From the NCBI RefSeq assembly GCF_035046485.1, contig NC_085138.1, positions 324,876,129 through 324,940,128 of the forward strand: DNA of 64,000 nt, given 5' to 3'. Source of the DNA: Aedes albopictus. Taxonomy: Eukaryota > Arthropoda > Insecta > Diptera > Culicidae. A model generated the notes under the pieces. That model ran no database searches and was not told the DNA's origin. It saw only the letters and a program-made list of their open reading frames with translations. The position numbers and the translations under genes are program-made. Below are positions 34,300 to 46,540 of this stretch, piece after piece. Every line of letters starts with the position of its first letter. Positions within the stretch are counted from its first letter, which is position 1.

Positions 34300-35075
34300 C
34301 AGACGTCTCAGGAGCTCGAAAGGAATTCCGGAGAGCTCCTGGGTGTCTTAGGGGCGTTCCAGGGGTTCTCATGGGGTTCAGAGGCGTTACACAGGTGTTT
34401 TCGGGGGTATCGGAGTATTTCAGGTGCATAACATACGGTCCAAGGGGGATATAGGGTTACCTCGGTAGCATTTCAGGAAGTTTCAGAGCACTTTCGGTGG
34501 GTTTCAGAGGCGTTGTCGGAGGTTTTGGAGGGTCTCAAGTACGTTACATGGTGTTCGACTGAGGGCTTCGGAGATATTTCAGGAAGCTTTAGGGACTTTT
34601 GGTGGGTTTCAGAGGTGTCACGCAGTCGTTTTCGGGGATTTACATGGGGTCCAAGAGTGTTTATGGGGGATTTCAGAGGCTTTTGAGGAAGTTTCCGAGC
34701 ATTTTCGACGGGATTTGGAGGCTTTTTCTGTAGTTTTGAAGGGTCTCAGGTGCTTCACACGGCCTCCGAGGGGCTTTAGGGGGATTTCGGAGACATTTCA
34801 GGAAGTACCAGAGCATTTGCAAGAAGTTTAGAGGCATTTCCCAGGCGTTTTCGGAGGTTTCGAAGGGTCATGGGTCATGGAGGTCCGTGGGGGTTTTAAA
34901 TGTGTTCCTGAAACGCCCCTAATATGACCCTGACCTGAAATGCCTCGAAACGCCTCTGAAATCCCCGTAACCACATTAAAACACCCTTGAAATCATCATA
35001 ATCCACTTGAAATGTCCCTGAAACCCCTTGAAACGCTCCTAGAAATCCCCTGAAGTGCACTAGACGAGCACATGT
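34300..35075. repeat. TTTCAGAGG / CCTCTGAAA repeat with a strand switch
   Basis: From about 34300 to 34880 the units read GGGGTTTCAGAGGCGTT; from about 34905 to 35075 they read CCTGAAACGCCCC, the complement. The switch near 34890 makes an imperfect large inverted repeat. The same repeat class is at 22600-22915. Confidence 0.55.
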
Positions 35076-36039
35076 TCTGTTGTGCACATGGATGACAAAG
35101 CAGTTTTCAACAGTGTAACTTCCCACACGACTTGGTCAGCCAAAGCAAAATCAAGAAATTTACATTAATAAGGAGGAGTTTAGACCGATGATTGGAAGAG
35201 CGCCCACAGGCTGACGAACGGAAACGACCTACGACTGAAAGATTTCACCGCCTCTAAGAACATGGTCATACATAACACATACTTCCAGCACAGCCTTCAT
35301 GATCGACGTCAGGACATTATGTACTACCTGGTAATGGTAAAAATGTGCCAAAAACTTTCCATGACTTACAACATACGATACCGACGGCGGCCTCGGTATA
35401 ATCGGGAGTGGCTGAAGCAACCGGATGTCGCCTCAACATTCGCGCAGAACCTCGAGACAGCGTTGCCTGACGAGGGCGTGCTCGATGAAGCCCCTCTCGG
35501 GAACTACTGGAGTACGATAAAAGCAGCCATTACCACCGCAGCTGAGACCAATGTTGGGTATGTGGAACCGAAGCCTAGCCGAAGGAACGACTGGTTCGGT
35601 TCGACGATGAGTGTAGAGAGATTTTGGAATAGAAGAACGCAGCGAAGGCTGCAGCACTGGACTCGACAGAACGTAGTACGCTATAAAAGAACGCGGAAAC
35701 AGCAGACCTGTCCCTTCCGGGAAAACAGCGCCGCCAACACAACTAATGATGTGACAAGGAGTGCAGAGCGATTTTGGAGAAAGGTACGCACCCAAGCAGC
35801 ACCTGCAACATCATCCAAAATGTGGTTTTCTATGCTTTGGTTTAAAAGAGTTGCAATAAAAGCGCACGCAACTTTCATCTTGTCAGTTGAGTTGCATTTA
35901 AACTCCGAATATCGTTAAGTTGCAGCTTTGTTTCATAGGAATTACAAATAACATCGTATTTACCATCGATTTATGGAGGCGGAGCTTACATTTTCCTCAC
36001 AAGTGGCAATACAGTCAGCTTGCATTAAATGTGCTATGT

Positions 36040-36319
36040 CCTCCTCCTCTTCTTGGCGTAACGTCCTCACTGGGACAAAGCCTGCTTCTCAGCTTAGTGT
36101 TCTATGAGCACTTCCACAGTTATTAACTGAGAGCTTCCTCTGCCAATGACCATTTTGCATGTGTATATCGTGTGGCAGGCACGAAGATACTCTATGCCCA
36201 AGGAAGTCAAGGAAATTTCCTTTACGAAAAGATCCTGGACCGACCGGGAATCGAACCCGTCACCCTCAGCATGGTCATGCTGAATACCCGTGCGTTTACC
36301 GCCTCGGCTATATGGGCCC
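36040..36319 (-). mobile_element. Full-length tRNA-derived SINE with 14-bp TSD
   Basis: TAAATGTGCTATGT is duplicated exactly at 36026-36039 and 36320-36333. On the minus strand the head has ATAGCCGAGGCGGTAAACGC and GGGTTCGATTCCCGG; the 3' end runs CGTTACGCCAAGAAGAGG with an AGG-rich tail. It is the best-kept copy of this family in the window. Confidence 0.93.
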
Positions 36320-36518
36320 TAAATGTGCTATGTAACACACATGAAACATCTTACTCTGGTTTGTTTGTTCAGATTAGGTTCCAAATGTGTTGCGGAAAAC
36401 TTGCGCGTCTTTTCATTTTGACAGCTTTCTAACTTGTGGCAAAGACGGTACAATGAAGTAACGCGTTACTTCAGTAGCTTTTATGGTGCATTGAGCAGCA
36501 AATCTTTCACAGAGCTTC

Positions 36519-36580
36519 TGGTGTAGTGTGCAAGGTGAGTGGTTAATACTCCTGGTGTCCATGGTTCGAGTCTGAATATA
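36519..36580 (+). other. tRNA-like segment
   Basis: GTGTAGTGTGCAAGGTGAGT, then GGTTAATAC and the B-box-like GGTTCGAGTCT suggest a tRNA pseudogene or a SINE head. I cannot close an acceptor stem, so it is not called as a tRNA gene. Confidence 0.35.
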
Positions 36581-37656
36581 TTTTTTTCATTTTTTTATCA
36601 TTCCCCCTAGCTCAAGTTGCATAACGATTTAAAATTTGTGCTTTTTGCGGTTCAAAGAAGAAGCAATTGTATTCTGTTGTCCTTAATTTAAACAGTGAAT
36701 AAATTGCACTAATGTTGCTGGTACTGGCTTTGAAACAAGTCGTGTTGCTTGGGCAGCGCGGGTGGTAATGCTGCAGCTAATGAAACTATACAAACATAAA
36801 CCGAAACATCAGACCTGCCGCTTTACGCCACCTGGAAGAAGTGAAGTGTAAAGTGTGTCGTTCTTAAGAAACACGGAAGTTCTACCAGAAGTTCAACGCA
36901 TCCCTCAAAGGCTTCATCATGCATCTTGAAAGACGGATTTGAGGTGTTTGGAAGTAGCGCTACGACGAATACCTGAATGGCGCAGGGAAGGCAGTCAAAG
37001 AACTGACTACGTCAGTGCAGCAGGCTACAAACCACCTTCACGTTGAGGGAGGTTAAGGATGCTATCTAGCAGTTCATGAACAATAAGTCACTGAATAAGG
37101 ATTGTATCGGAGCTGTACTCATCACGACAGGCCCGGAAAAGTAAGCCACCTGCCTGCACCGGTTGTTAGTCCAGATCTGGGAGACTGAACAGTCACCGAA
37201 AAAGTGGAAGGAAGGGATCATTTGCCCCATCTACAAGAAAGGTGACAAGTTGGAGTGTGATAACTTCAGAGCGATCACAATTGTGAATACCTCCTACAAA
37301 GTGCTATTCCAGATCATTTTCCGTCGTCTGTCACCCAAATTAAATGAATTTGTGGGAAGTTATTAAGCCGGTTTCGCTGACTGCCGTTCTAAAAAGGACC
37401 AGATCTCAACATGCCCTCCAACGACCACCTGTTCATCGACTTCAGAACGATCTTTGGCGTTGTACAGGAAAACGGTGCGTGATGACAAATCGCGTGTTCG
37501 CTGCACTCTACGACAATCCCAGTATACAGAAAATGGTCAAGGCCGGAAATGTATGTTAGTAGACGCATGTTGAAGGAATGCCTGACAAAACCCTTGCAAA
37601 GTTATAGCGGAATTAGGCATTAATTAAGGAAGCAATCATCGAGATTTTGCAAATAA

Positions 37657-37662
37657 TTTATT
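37657..37662 (-). terminator. Poly(A) signal of lipase 6
   Basis: AATAAA on the minus strand begins 9 bp after the stop codon at 37671-37673. It is unusually close to the stop but well formed. Confidence 0.65.
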
Positions 37663-37670
37663 AAATATCT

Positions 37671-38895
37671 TTAACCTCGGGCAAACGGACTGGCGGCGTT
37701 GGTGATCAAGTGGTACACTCCACTGGCGATTCCGATGTTCGACGGCTCTCCTCCCATATTCCTGTTGGGACCACTCGAGACGCAGTTGTTGTTCAGGATC
37801 TGGTCGTAGTTGGCGCAGCGGACCGAGTTGAACCGTCCGGTACGTACCGACTCGGCGAAGAACTCCCAGGCGCGGCTATGGGCGCAGGTTCCGGCCACAT
37901 CCACTCCGCATCCTGGCTGCGAGCGTCCACCGTTCGGGTAGAAATCGGCTTGTCCAATCGGCAAGTCGAATCCGAGCAGACCGGCGTTCGTGTGGATGAC
38001 CTCTACGTAGTTGGCGTCGGTTGGGGCAACGCGTTCATTGGGTGCGTTGATCGAGAACAGGGGCAGAGCAGGATCCAGAGCAACAACCGTGTGCAGACGT
38101 CCACGGGTCACGCGCTTTCCGGCAATACCAGCGGTGTGTCCTCCCAGACTGTGACCAGTGATGTACACGTTGTTGAAGGACATGCCTCCGCTTTGGTTCA
38201 GGAAGTCTACAAAACGACCAACAGTGGCCCCGACGGCGTTGATGTGGTTGCGGGCAGTCACGTAGTTTGGATTCTGGGCACCTGCTCCCCAATCGACGGT
38301 GATCACGTTGAAGTCTCCACGATCCAGATATGCGTTACGAATCTGAGTGTTCACTGGCGATCCTCCGTTGTTGTTCCATCCATGGATGATAAAACGAGTC
38401 TGACGACCGCCGTTCCAGAAACCTCCCAATGTTCCAGCGTTACCCAACGTGATTACGTGACCAGTGTTACGATTATTACGAGTGAACAAACGGAAAATGG
38501 TTTGGGTATCAGCGTTGAAATGTGCTTCTGGTTCTTCCTGTCCAGCCAAGTTGTAAGGATCGGTGTTCACCAAGTGCAGGTGACCGTTACCGTCAGGTAC
38601 CAGGGACCAGGGAGATTGTTCGACGGGCATGTGTTCCGTGCCAGTTTCTTCACTGGGAATGTGCTCAAGTCCTTCATCTTCGTTGGGGAGGTACTCGTCG
38701 CCAACTTCTTCGTTGGGGATGTGCTCCCAGCCGAATTCCTCGAAAGGAACCGTCTCTGGGCCCAATTCCTCGATGGGAATGGCTACCGCTAGAATGAAAC
38801 GAGGTTGATTAGTTAGGGGTAATCTGACGAAATCGTAAATCAATGATCTTACCTACAGCAACAGCCAAGCCCAAGAACAACGCGAGCAGTTTCAT
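37671..38895 (-). CDS. Secreted lipase with acidic decapeptide repeats, lipase 6
   Basis: Minus-strand exons 38895-38853 and 38788-37671, with a 64 bp phase-1 GT-AG intron, encode 386 residues, about 45-50 more than the paralogues. Exon 1 (MKLLALFLGLAVAV) is the signal peptide. Residues 19-72 are five tandem acidic decapeptides, such as PFEEFGWEHI, PNEEVGDEYL and PSEETGTEHM, running into a sixth related unit, PVEQSPWSLVPDG, which matches the normal mature start of lipases 2 and 5. HGW is at 150-152. The triad is Ser228 in GHSLG, Asp253 in ALDPAL and His318 in CAHSR. The lid is seven residues (CGVDVAGTC). Function as a secreted acyl hydrolase is inferred from the family; the role of the acidic extension is unknown. 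A 360-codon antisense frame over this gene is a shadow. Confidence 0.93.
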
Positions 38896-38937
38896 TATAA
38901 AGGAAACGAATGGTCACATTTGGTGGGGGGTATGCGA

Positions 38938-38963
38938 TTTATATAGACTTTTGAAATCTTATC
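38938..38963 (-). promoter_or_regulatory. Core promoter of lipase 6: GATA plus TATA
   Basis: On the minus strand GATAAG (38963-38958, within GATAAGATTTC) precedes TATATAAA (38945-38938) by 12 bp; the ATG is 43 bp further on. Confidence 0.65.
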
Positions 38964-39830
38964 AACAGGAGTCGTATGCCATTAGTAGATGACCGTTAGT
39001 TGTTTGATTTGATGTTTTACACAAAATGAAAATCAGAATCCATAGCTGTGTAATCTAATCTGAGGATAGTCTCATGATAAATGAGGCGATCTCATATTTT
39101 TGGCAAAGATTATTATTTCAGTTATTTTCCTAGCGATTAGGCTAAGTGATTGGATCCATTACGTCCCCAACAGGCACGATGTGCATGTACAACACATGTC
39201 TATTTTTGAACGTCTCTGTTGCCTCCACCCGTTCGTGGACGACTTTCACTCATTAAAAGTGTGGAGTATACAGGGTCTATGAACAGTTCCAAATGAATAT
39301 TATTATTGTTTGTTTTCGACTCAAAATTACTTTTCCAGGAAGTATTAATATTTTCGTGCTTCCCGCATAAAACGGTATCATATAAGAATGAAACAATTTA
39401 TAATTTTAAAGATCATTTAAAATAATTACTCTATTATTGGTGTTATCATAAAAAATATCATACATCAGTGATTGAGTGAAAAATACTGACGCTTCCCTTT
39501 ATCATTTTTGGTGTTTGAATGATACACCGAATGGGTTGTTAGGTATAGTTACCATTCAAAAACAAGTAAGGTACCCCGGGGCAAGTGGGACCTAAAAAAA
39601 TGCTAGTTTAGTTTTGTCAAGCCAAAAAATTTCAAACATAAATAATTTTATAATTCCAATGGCTCTAAAAGATATTTTTGGTATATTTATTCTTATTAAT
39701 GGGCATTAAAACTGTTTTAAAAGTTGCACATTCTGTATATTATGCATATAATGAAAAGTGGAGCAGATCTTCATTTACTCCGTATCATGGGGCAAGTGGG
39801 ACCTATTCGGAATGTTTATACAAATGCCTA

Positions 39831-41276
39831 TATGGTCGGCGTTAAGTCAGAGAGGACCATGTGTATTTTACTTAATTTCAAGAAAAACGACTTTAAAGTT
39901 TGCAACTTTATAAGTTTTGAGTTTTTCAACAAATGTTCTTGAATTTTTGCCATAAATCTTAATAACTATTCATCACAACATCGCTCTGTATTGATCGCGA
40001 AAAAACGTAAAATAAAGCTTGAAACCAAGAAATTGCTAAGTGATTGATTGTACTTAGTCCACTCTGACTGAACGGTTTTTGGAAAATCTTCAACTAACTA
40101 CAGTTTACACTTAAGTTTTTACATATTTGATGAAAAAATAATGTACAAGTAGGACAACAGTTAATAGGAGTAGTGTATAATGTGAGCAGGAAGTTTGAAT
40201 TTGGTCATTTCTGTTATTACACTGTTGATTACCATTTTCAATTTTTATGTTCAGTCAAAGTGGACCAAGTACAAAAGTTCAATATCACATGAAGGGTAGT
40301 CAATTAATGAGCTATTTAAGAATTCTTAACTTGAACATTTAATAGCTGACAACTTTTGAATGTATTCTCATAATTCGGTACGTTTTAGAAATATTGTAGT
40401 TACACAGTTCATAATAATTTATTCAGAGGACTGGCATTTTTCAAAAATTCGTTCAGACAGGGTGAACTAAGTACACAATCCTTAAATAATCGATAAAATC
40501 AATTTCTTCATGAAACGGGTATTGGTACATTTCAATATGATGCCCAACAGCTACTAAACAAACATATTTTGATTTGGAAAGGATTACGAAGAATGAGTTA
40601 ATTTCAACTATTTTACTTAGAGACACATGGTCCGCTCTGTCTGCACGCGAAATGCCACAATATGCTTCAACACGATGATCTGTAAAATACGATATTGACC
40701 ATAATAAAATGGAATTTCACGTGCTTTCTTGATCAATAATTATCAGAAAATGCGTTAGGGAGTCATACGATTTGGAAACGTATCACATTTTGATGATAAA
40801 CTATTTTATTTATTGGATTTCAACCAATACAGATTTTTTCAACTCTCTTGACATCGAGTATATGGTCCACTCTGACTGCACACTATTATCGATTTTTGCA
40901 GTTCAATCAAAAGAAAATTTTGCTATAACTCTCGTTAATTGTAACATTAAGAAAATTGGGTGAATGTTCTAAGTAGCTTAAGGCTCAAGCATCCGTCATC
41001 ATTTTTCGAAAAATAAAAAGCAGTTTTCTCGCTGTAAACCAAAACAAGGATCATGAAAATATATTCACTGCATTATATTCCATGTGGAGTACAGTGAATA
41101 TATTTTCATAGCAAAAGCTTTTGTTTTGAACGAAAAAACTGCTTTCAAATGTTTGATGATGACGATGATTTCAATGACGAAAAGTTCAACGTTAAGTAAT
41201 TCTTAATCGAAAGCCCTAAAAAACTAATTTTCGTCAATTTTGTTACTTGGTCCCCTCTGACTTAACGCCGACCATA
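39831..41276. mobile_element. Nested TA element with reiterated CTCTGACTGAACG
   Basis: TATGGTCGGCGTTAAGTCAG and its inverted copy are flanked by TA. Variants of GGTCCACTCTGACTG recur inside in both orientations at about 40057, 40254, 40630 and 40866. Non-coding. Confidence 0.8.
40988..41167. repeat. Palindrome inside the nested TA element
   Basis: ATGAAAATATATTCACTG pairs with CAGTGAATATATTTTCAT; arms extend with mismatches through AAGCAGTTTTCTCG to CGTCATCAT. The total is about 180 bp. Confidence 0.7.
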
Positions 41277-43260
41277 TATGGTTGCTGCTTATATGTAAAG
41301 TAGCATAAATTATAAATATCTTATGCGAATAACTATGTTTAGCGATTTATGTTAGAATAGTTTTGTGGTATCGTGCAAAATTACGTAACAAATATAATGA
41401 TGAATCATTGAGAGAAAAAAAAAGATTTAACTCTAGAAGCTCGTGCAAAACAAATTGTTTTTTATACAAAAAGCGCCATAAAGTTAAATACCGAAAAATT
41501 TCCAAACTTGCTTTTCATATTAGGTAATCCATGAATCTTGCCAAAGATTTTTCAAGCTTTACAGATGTTATGCTTTCCCTTACATAATTTTACGATCATT
41601 AAATAAATATTTTCAAATCGTGAACTTTGCATAAGTCGTTTTCCAATTTTTTCATACTTTATGGCCGGTTCCTTAACACTCAGAAAAATTCATTATGCAG
41701 CGAAAAACGAAAAAAGTAATAGAATCTGCTTAGATGAAAATATAAAAAAAATAGATGGTTTCGAAAAAAATATACCCTACCCAAGAATCAGCTATATCAT
41801 CAGAATAAAAATAATTAAGTATAATTAAACGATTGATTACTTAAGGCGCCCATTTTTACTTCACTTTTGTGTAAATTTTGACTTAGGCTGAAGAAAGCGA
41901 GATCAAACTATGAAAATGTTTTAAAACGACGAATGTAGTGGGGTACGCTAATCTCACTTAGTGAATTGAAAATTACATATGAACAACAATAACATATATT
42001 GGTCTCTTTATGATGAGAACAATAACAATTTATGAATTCAAAGTATCTGTCTATGGGATACCTATGTTTTTCATGAAGAATGTTTGCCTTGAAAATGAAA
42101 AATAAAAAAATTATGGCTGTAGGTCTCACTTGCCCCGGGGTACCTTATTTTGTAGAACCATTTTTTTGAGCTATTATTCGTCATATCATAATTGTATCGT
42201 TATCTTTATTTTGTCAAAATGATAGAGTGTATGATTGAAAAGCATTCTCTATAATAAAGCAAATGAGAATAGAAGAAAAAATCGTTGCATTTGAATGATT
42301 TATATTACGATAACAGGGCCGGATTTACAAATGTGGGGGCCCGGGGCCACAGTATTGTGGGGGCCCTCTTTTAAGAGGATATTTTTTTTTTCATTGTAGA
42401 AAAATCTATAAAATATGAAAAATTCATCCAAAAATTAGGTTTGTTATTGAAAAAAATAGGCCGACACAAATATTTATTTCACTTTTTGTCCCACCACTGT
42501 TTGGCTGGTTGAAATAGAATTTCTCGCGGAATCATTGATGAAATCTATAGAGTTGCTGACCGATTACCAGGTTTCTTTTTTTGAGGAACATTCCTAACGC
42601 GACTTCGAGAGTAGTTTCTGGTAAACGCGCAGAATAATTGTTAAGAATTCTTTGTGAAACACATAGTGGTATTTTTAGCGAAAATTCTACTAAAAGCAGC
42701 TGAAGAAATTTCATCGGAAATCCATAATGAGTTCCTGATGGAATTTCTGTTTTACTTTGAATAGAATTATAAGTAAAATTTCATAATAATCTTTGGCGGA
42801 TGAATTTTAAGCCAATTTATTGCGGATTTTTAGAAAAATTTCCACTCTGCGGTAGCCGCCGAGTTCTACCGCAGCCATGAAAATCATCCTATCATTGATA
42901 CTGAAGGCCAAATCAAAGTATGCTTGCAAGGTGAATTGCACTGAAAACCAACAACAAACAATAATCATCGGCGTCGTATCCAAGGCATCGCTAGGGTAGA
43001 TCGATGATACCTCAGTGAAAATTAGTAGTCTGACAGCTGCGGTAGCTTTTCGTTCTACCGAAAAACGGAAAGTTTTCTCTAAATTAGCAATAAACAAAAC
43101 ATTTTTTGGAAAATTTTTAAATATTTAAGGATCATTCAATAGTTTCTCCACAAATATCTACTGCAACTTTCATAAGGAACCTATGGATTTGTTGAGAGTT
43201 CGCCTTAAATTACACATTCAAGCCAGGAAGAAAAATTCGTCATGGATTTAATCATATTGG

Positions 43261-43756
43261 ACGAATTTCGCCCCAAATCGTATTCGGAGTTGGCAGCACC
43301 CTCTCAGATTACAATGAAACTTTCTGGGTATGTACACCAAGATTAGATAAGCCACTTTGCATACTTAGTTTCTTCAAAAATTATCTGGACTGACTTTTGA
43401 AAAGGGCTAAACTTTTTTTATGGATTTTTTAAAAATGTTTTTAATCAAAAAATGACTACTCCTACAAAAAAGTGTTGTATGGGTGATTATCACAAAATAA
43501 GTCAAATTTTAAGAAAAAAAATACTGAAAAAATCCAAAATGAGCCCTACACTGAAAAAAATCATTTCTAAAAATTCAAAGTTGATTTGAAAAAAAAAAAC
43601 ACCATTTTTGATTTTGATGAAATTTTCTGTCAAGACAGGTAATTATGTTCCCTACCAACCGTCCATACATCACAAGATGGGCACTTTTAAGGAAAAAAAG
43701 TTTTTCTAACAAAAACTTTTTCATGTCCAAATTATTATTTTTTCAGTGTCTTTTTT
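43261..43756 (+). repeat. Left arm of a 0.5 kb inverted repeat
   Basis: It is the inverted copy of 50303-50810. Shared words in order are GGCAGCACCCTCTCAG, GATAAGCCACTTTGC, AAAAGTGTTGTATGGGTG and CCAACCGTCCATACATCAC. The two arms enclose the transposase remnant, so they may be terminal repeats of its element or two MITE copies. Confidence 0.8.
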
Positions 43757-44461
43757 TAAAAACAAACTAAACCAGTGAAGGTTATCTAGTAATCTCAAAA
43801 TGCAATGAAACTTATTGTGTCATATGCGACAATGCAATGCACCCATATTCACGCAGCAGCACTCTAGAAGTACGAAACAGTATACAATTAGAACACGCAT
43901 TTCATACGTGCTGCTGTAATTTCTACCCAAACGTTTCCACCCCATGATCTTACCTAATATTAGGTAAGGCTATTTATTAGATTCGAACTACCTTATCGAA
44001 AAAAAAAACAAATCATGAGTTGTACCTAAAGCAAATATGAACAAAACAAGAAAATGAATCGGTATCATTCAACGTGTTACTTCTCTTTGGTTATTAAAGG
44101 CAGTTCTGAAAAGTAATGGATCAATCGTATAAATCAAAATTCAACAAATTCAAGTGCAGTGCAAAAATAAACAATCCAAAGTGCAACCGTCATAATCTAC
44201 GGGGCATGTCATTAAGATTGATAGATAAAATTCATTCCATGGGATATACACATGAAATCGACGAATCGATGAGTATTTGTGAGTCATGTCGTGGATTGAT
44301 AAGTCACAACAGAAGCCCGAATACGAAAAAACGCCGATCGGATGGAAACGACGAAACTATGCAACCATCATTTAGTGGGCAGCAACATCATGATCAACGA
44401 GTGGTCAACAAATCGAACATGAGCTGGGTAAGTAAGCCTTCAACGTGTTAGCTTCTTTTAT

Positions 44462-44597
44462 ATAACTCATTTTGCAGCTCGTTGCAAAACTACATTTTTC
44501 AGTATTCTTCGTATTTATCCAACCCGGCAAGCCTCGTTGGATAAATGTACTACTTGTGCGAGAAAAAATCATTTTTGCAACTCGTTGCATAAATAAC
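44462..44597. repeat. Foldback in the transposase intron
   Basis: GCAGCTCGTTGCAAAA and GCAACTCGTTGCATAAATA bracket a TATCCAACCCGGCAAGCC centre. A related element is at 45860-45995, and single TTATGCAACGAGTTGC words recur at about 46492 and 46948. Confidence 0.6.
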
Positions 44598-45859
44598 TAT
44601 CATTAACTTTCCACTGCATTCATTATTATATTGTTAACCTTAACTTTTATCTTACAGATATGGTACCATCTATTCCATCATTGGAGTCAATTCCGTCAAC
44701 AGATCAACTACAGGGTCCCCATAATATTGAGAAGTTTAATACCATTGCTGAAACATTGAGTTTATCGCCAATCTCATCTAGAAACATGAGAAGTATGGAA
44801 TATCGCATAAACAAATCATTGCAGATTACGAAAGCAGTTCGAAAAAATATCTTCGGAATAGATTCAACGGATGTTGGCAAAGTGGAGGCGTATGACGAGA
44901 TAATTATGCAGTTAAAGGATAAGTTCAATCACCCTACAACTGACAGAAGCGAACAGATTAAGGGCCGATTTCTTCACCTATCCGGCTTAACGACGTAAGC
45001 CTGGTTTATCTTAAACCACACTTAAAATTAAGCCAAATTCTTAAGCCAGGTTTAAATATTTGCATTTCTTCACACCGGTTTAGCAAATAAAGGCGACGGC
45101 TTACGCTAAGCCAAGCTTAACGAAATTTCCCATATCATTCCAGTGACTTTCCAATGGAAACGTCATTTTAAGCCGCCGATATTTTGAAATGCCCGTTATA
45201 TGCAGTATGGAGTAACAACAACAAAGCATATGCAGAAATTTTAGCAGGAAAAGCGGAATCGCTCGGTAATTTTTCCGGATACAGAAGGAAATTAACAATA
45301 ATGATCTACCCTGACTGTTGATGTTTTGCTAGTATAAAAGATCTACGATTTAGTACCTACTAGGTACATATGATCGTTCCACAACATTTGTTGTTCGAAT
45401 TTGCCTCTCATTGTACAAAGTTGGAGTGCCACATTGCAGAAAAGGCGTTGCAATGTTGATTTTATGTTTTGATATCCATAATCGCCTTCGAATAAAATTG
45501 CATTTCGATAGTGAGTTTTTGAAAATGTGTTTGTCGTGAGATGCTCCAGAGTTTAGACCATTTTTTGAATATGTTTAAAATTTTGAACTGTGTACATTCA
45601 ATGAAAGCCACAGCAAAGATCAACTAGAAACTGAAATCTCTTAATAGGTTTATTCTACTTTTATTCCATTCGATGGTGTTTTTAATACTTTATTTTAAAA
45701 ATGTTTAGGTGCCGTTCACAATGCTCTAAAGAAAAGGAAAATATGATCGTGCGTTACGGCCCATGCAAAAAAATATGATTTTAATATAAAAATGCGTTAA
45801 TACGATGCACGCTGCCTTGTACTAAAATATGAAACGGAATGTTTTTTTGCAGTGCTGAA

Positions 45860-45995
45860 ATAGTTATTTATGCCACAAGTTGCAAAAATGTTGATTTTTC
45901 AGCACGAGTTGTACATTTATCCAACCAGGCTTGCCGAGTTGGATAAATACAACGAGTGTTGAAAAAATCGAGTTTTGCAACGTGTTGCATACTAA
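45860..45995. repeat. Foldback related to the intronic one
   Basis: It has the same arrangement: a GTTATTTATGCCACAAGTTGC arm, a TTTATCCAACCAGGCTTGCC centre and an inverted GCAACGTGTTGCAT arm. Confidence 0.6.
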
Positions 45996-46540
45996 GTTTT
46001 TTGTAATTACGAAAAACACCCATCAATTACAACCTTAACTGCACATTCTGAGAAAACATGCAAGCTGGCTTCCACGTGTATTAGCCGTCTTAGCCTATTA
46101 TCCGATCAAGTAGGCGTTTCACTAGGCCTACAGAACAGGACAGACCGAGATGGTCTGTCACAAATTTTCAAGCTCCCGTCCAGTTCAGTCTGGTACTTTT
46201 TCTTCTAAGAGGAGAAGTTTTTGGAAGAAATAATACAGGAAGTGACCGAAAGGACGTGCGCGGACATAACATTTATAGATTTTCGGCATATTAACTTTGT
46301 TTATCATGAGAAATTAAGCCAAACTAGGAGCAAATTGTCCAATCAAACAACAATGCCGAAAAGTACTACTTAAGAGTGCCAAAAGTAGTACTTTTCGACA
46401 CACTTGTTAAAGTTTGGAAAAGTAGGCCAATTCGATGCCTTTCCACCGATTGAAAAGTAAGCACTTTCGAAACGTAATTACAAAATAGTTATTTATGCAA
46501 CGAGTTGCATACAACATTTTTTGCAATGGTCAAAATTATT

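Larger units (their letters stand above)
35791..36753. mobile_element. Element with CCCAAGCARCAC ends, inserted in the LINE
   Basis: The LINE frame stops at CCCAAGCAGCAC and resumes after GTGTTGCTTGGG, an inverted pair of 12 bases with one mismatch. The 963 bp between them contains no LINE sequence and holds a SINE and a tRNA-like segment. The target-site duplication is unclear, so the class is open. Confidence 0.6.
35180..37560 (+). pseudogene. Non-LTR retrotransposon (endonuclease + RT), broken
   Basis: Before the insertion at 35791, the plus strand reads NDLRLKDFTASKNMVI (endonuclease end), YRRRPRYNREWLKQPDVAST and KAAITTAAETNVGYV, then KRTRKQQTCPFREN. After it (from 36754) come QKFNASLKGF-like and QHYDEYLNG-like segments, then IWETEQSPKKWKEGIICPIY, KKGDKLECDNFRAITIVNTS and LFQIIFRRLSPKLNEFVGSY. 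This is the N-terminal half of the reverse transcriptase; the FADD box is missing. Several stops and frameshifts make it dead. It ends 110 bp before the 3' end of lipase 6. Confidence 0.85.
39569..42145. mobile_element. 2.6 kb TA element with GGGGCAAGTGGGACC ends
   Basis: TA (39567-39568, 42146-42147) flanks AGGTACCCCGGGGCAAG and its inverted copy. The word GGGGCAAGTGGGACC recurs at about 39790. No transposase recognised. A second TA element lies inside. Confidence 0.85.

Noticed and set aside
35262..35918. 218-codon frame as a host gene
   Set aside because: Its sequence is the endonuclease-to-RT linker of a non-LTR retrotransposon and ends in an inserted element.
37710..38792. 360-codon open frame antisense to lipase 6
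   Set aside because: It is the reverse-strand shadow of a GC-rich coding exon. The sense frame has a signal exon, catalytic triad and paralogues.
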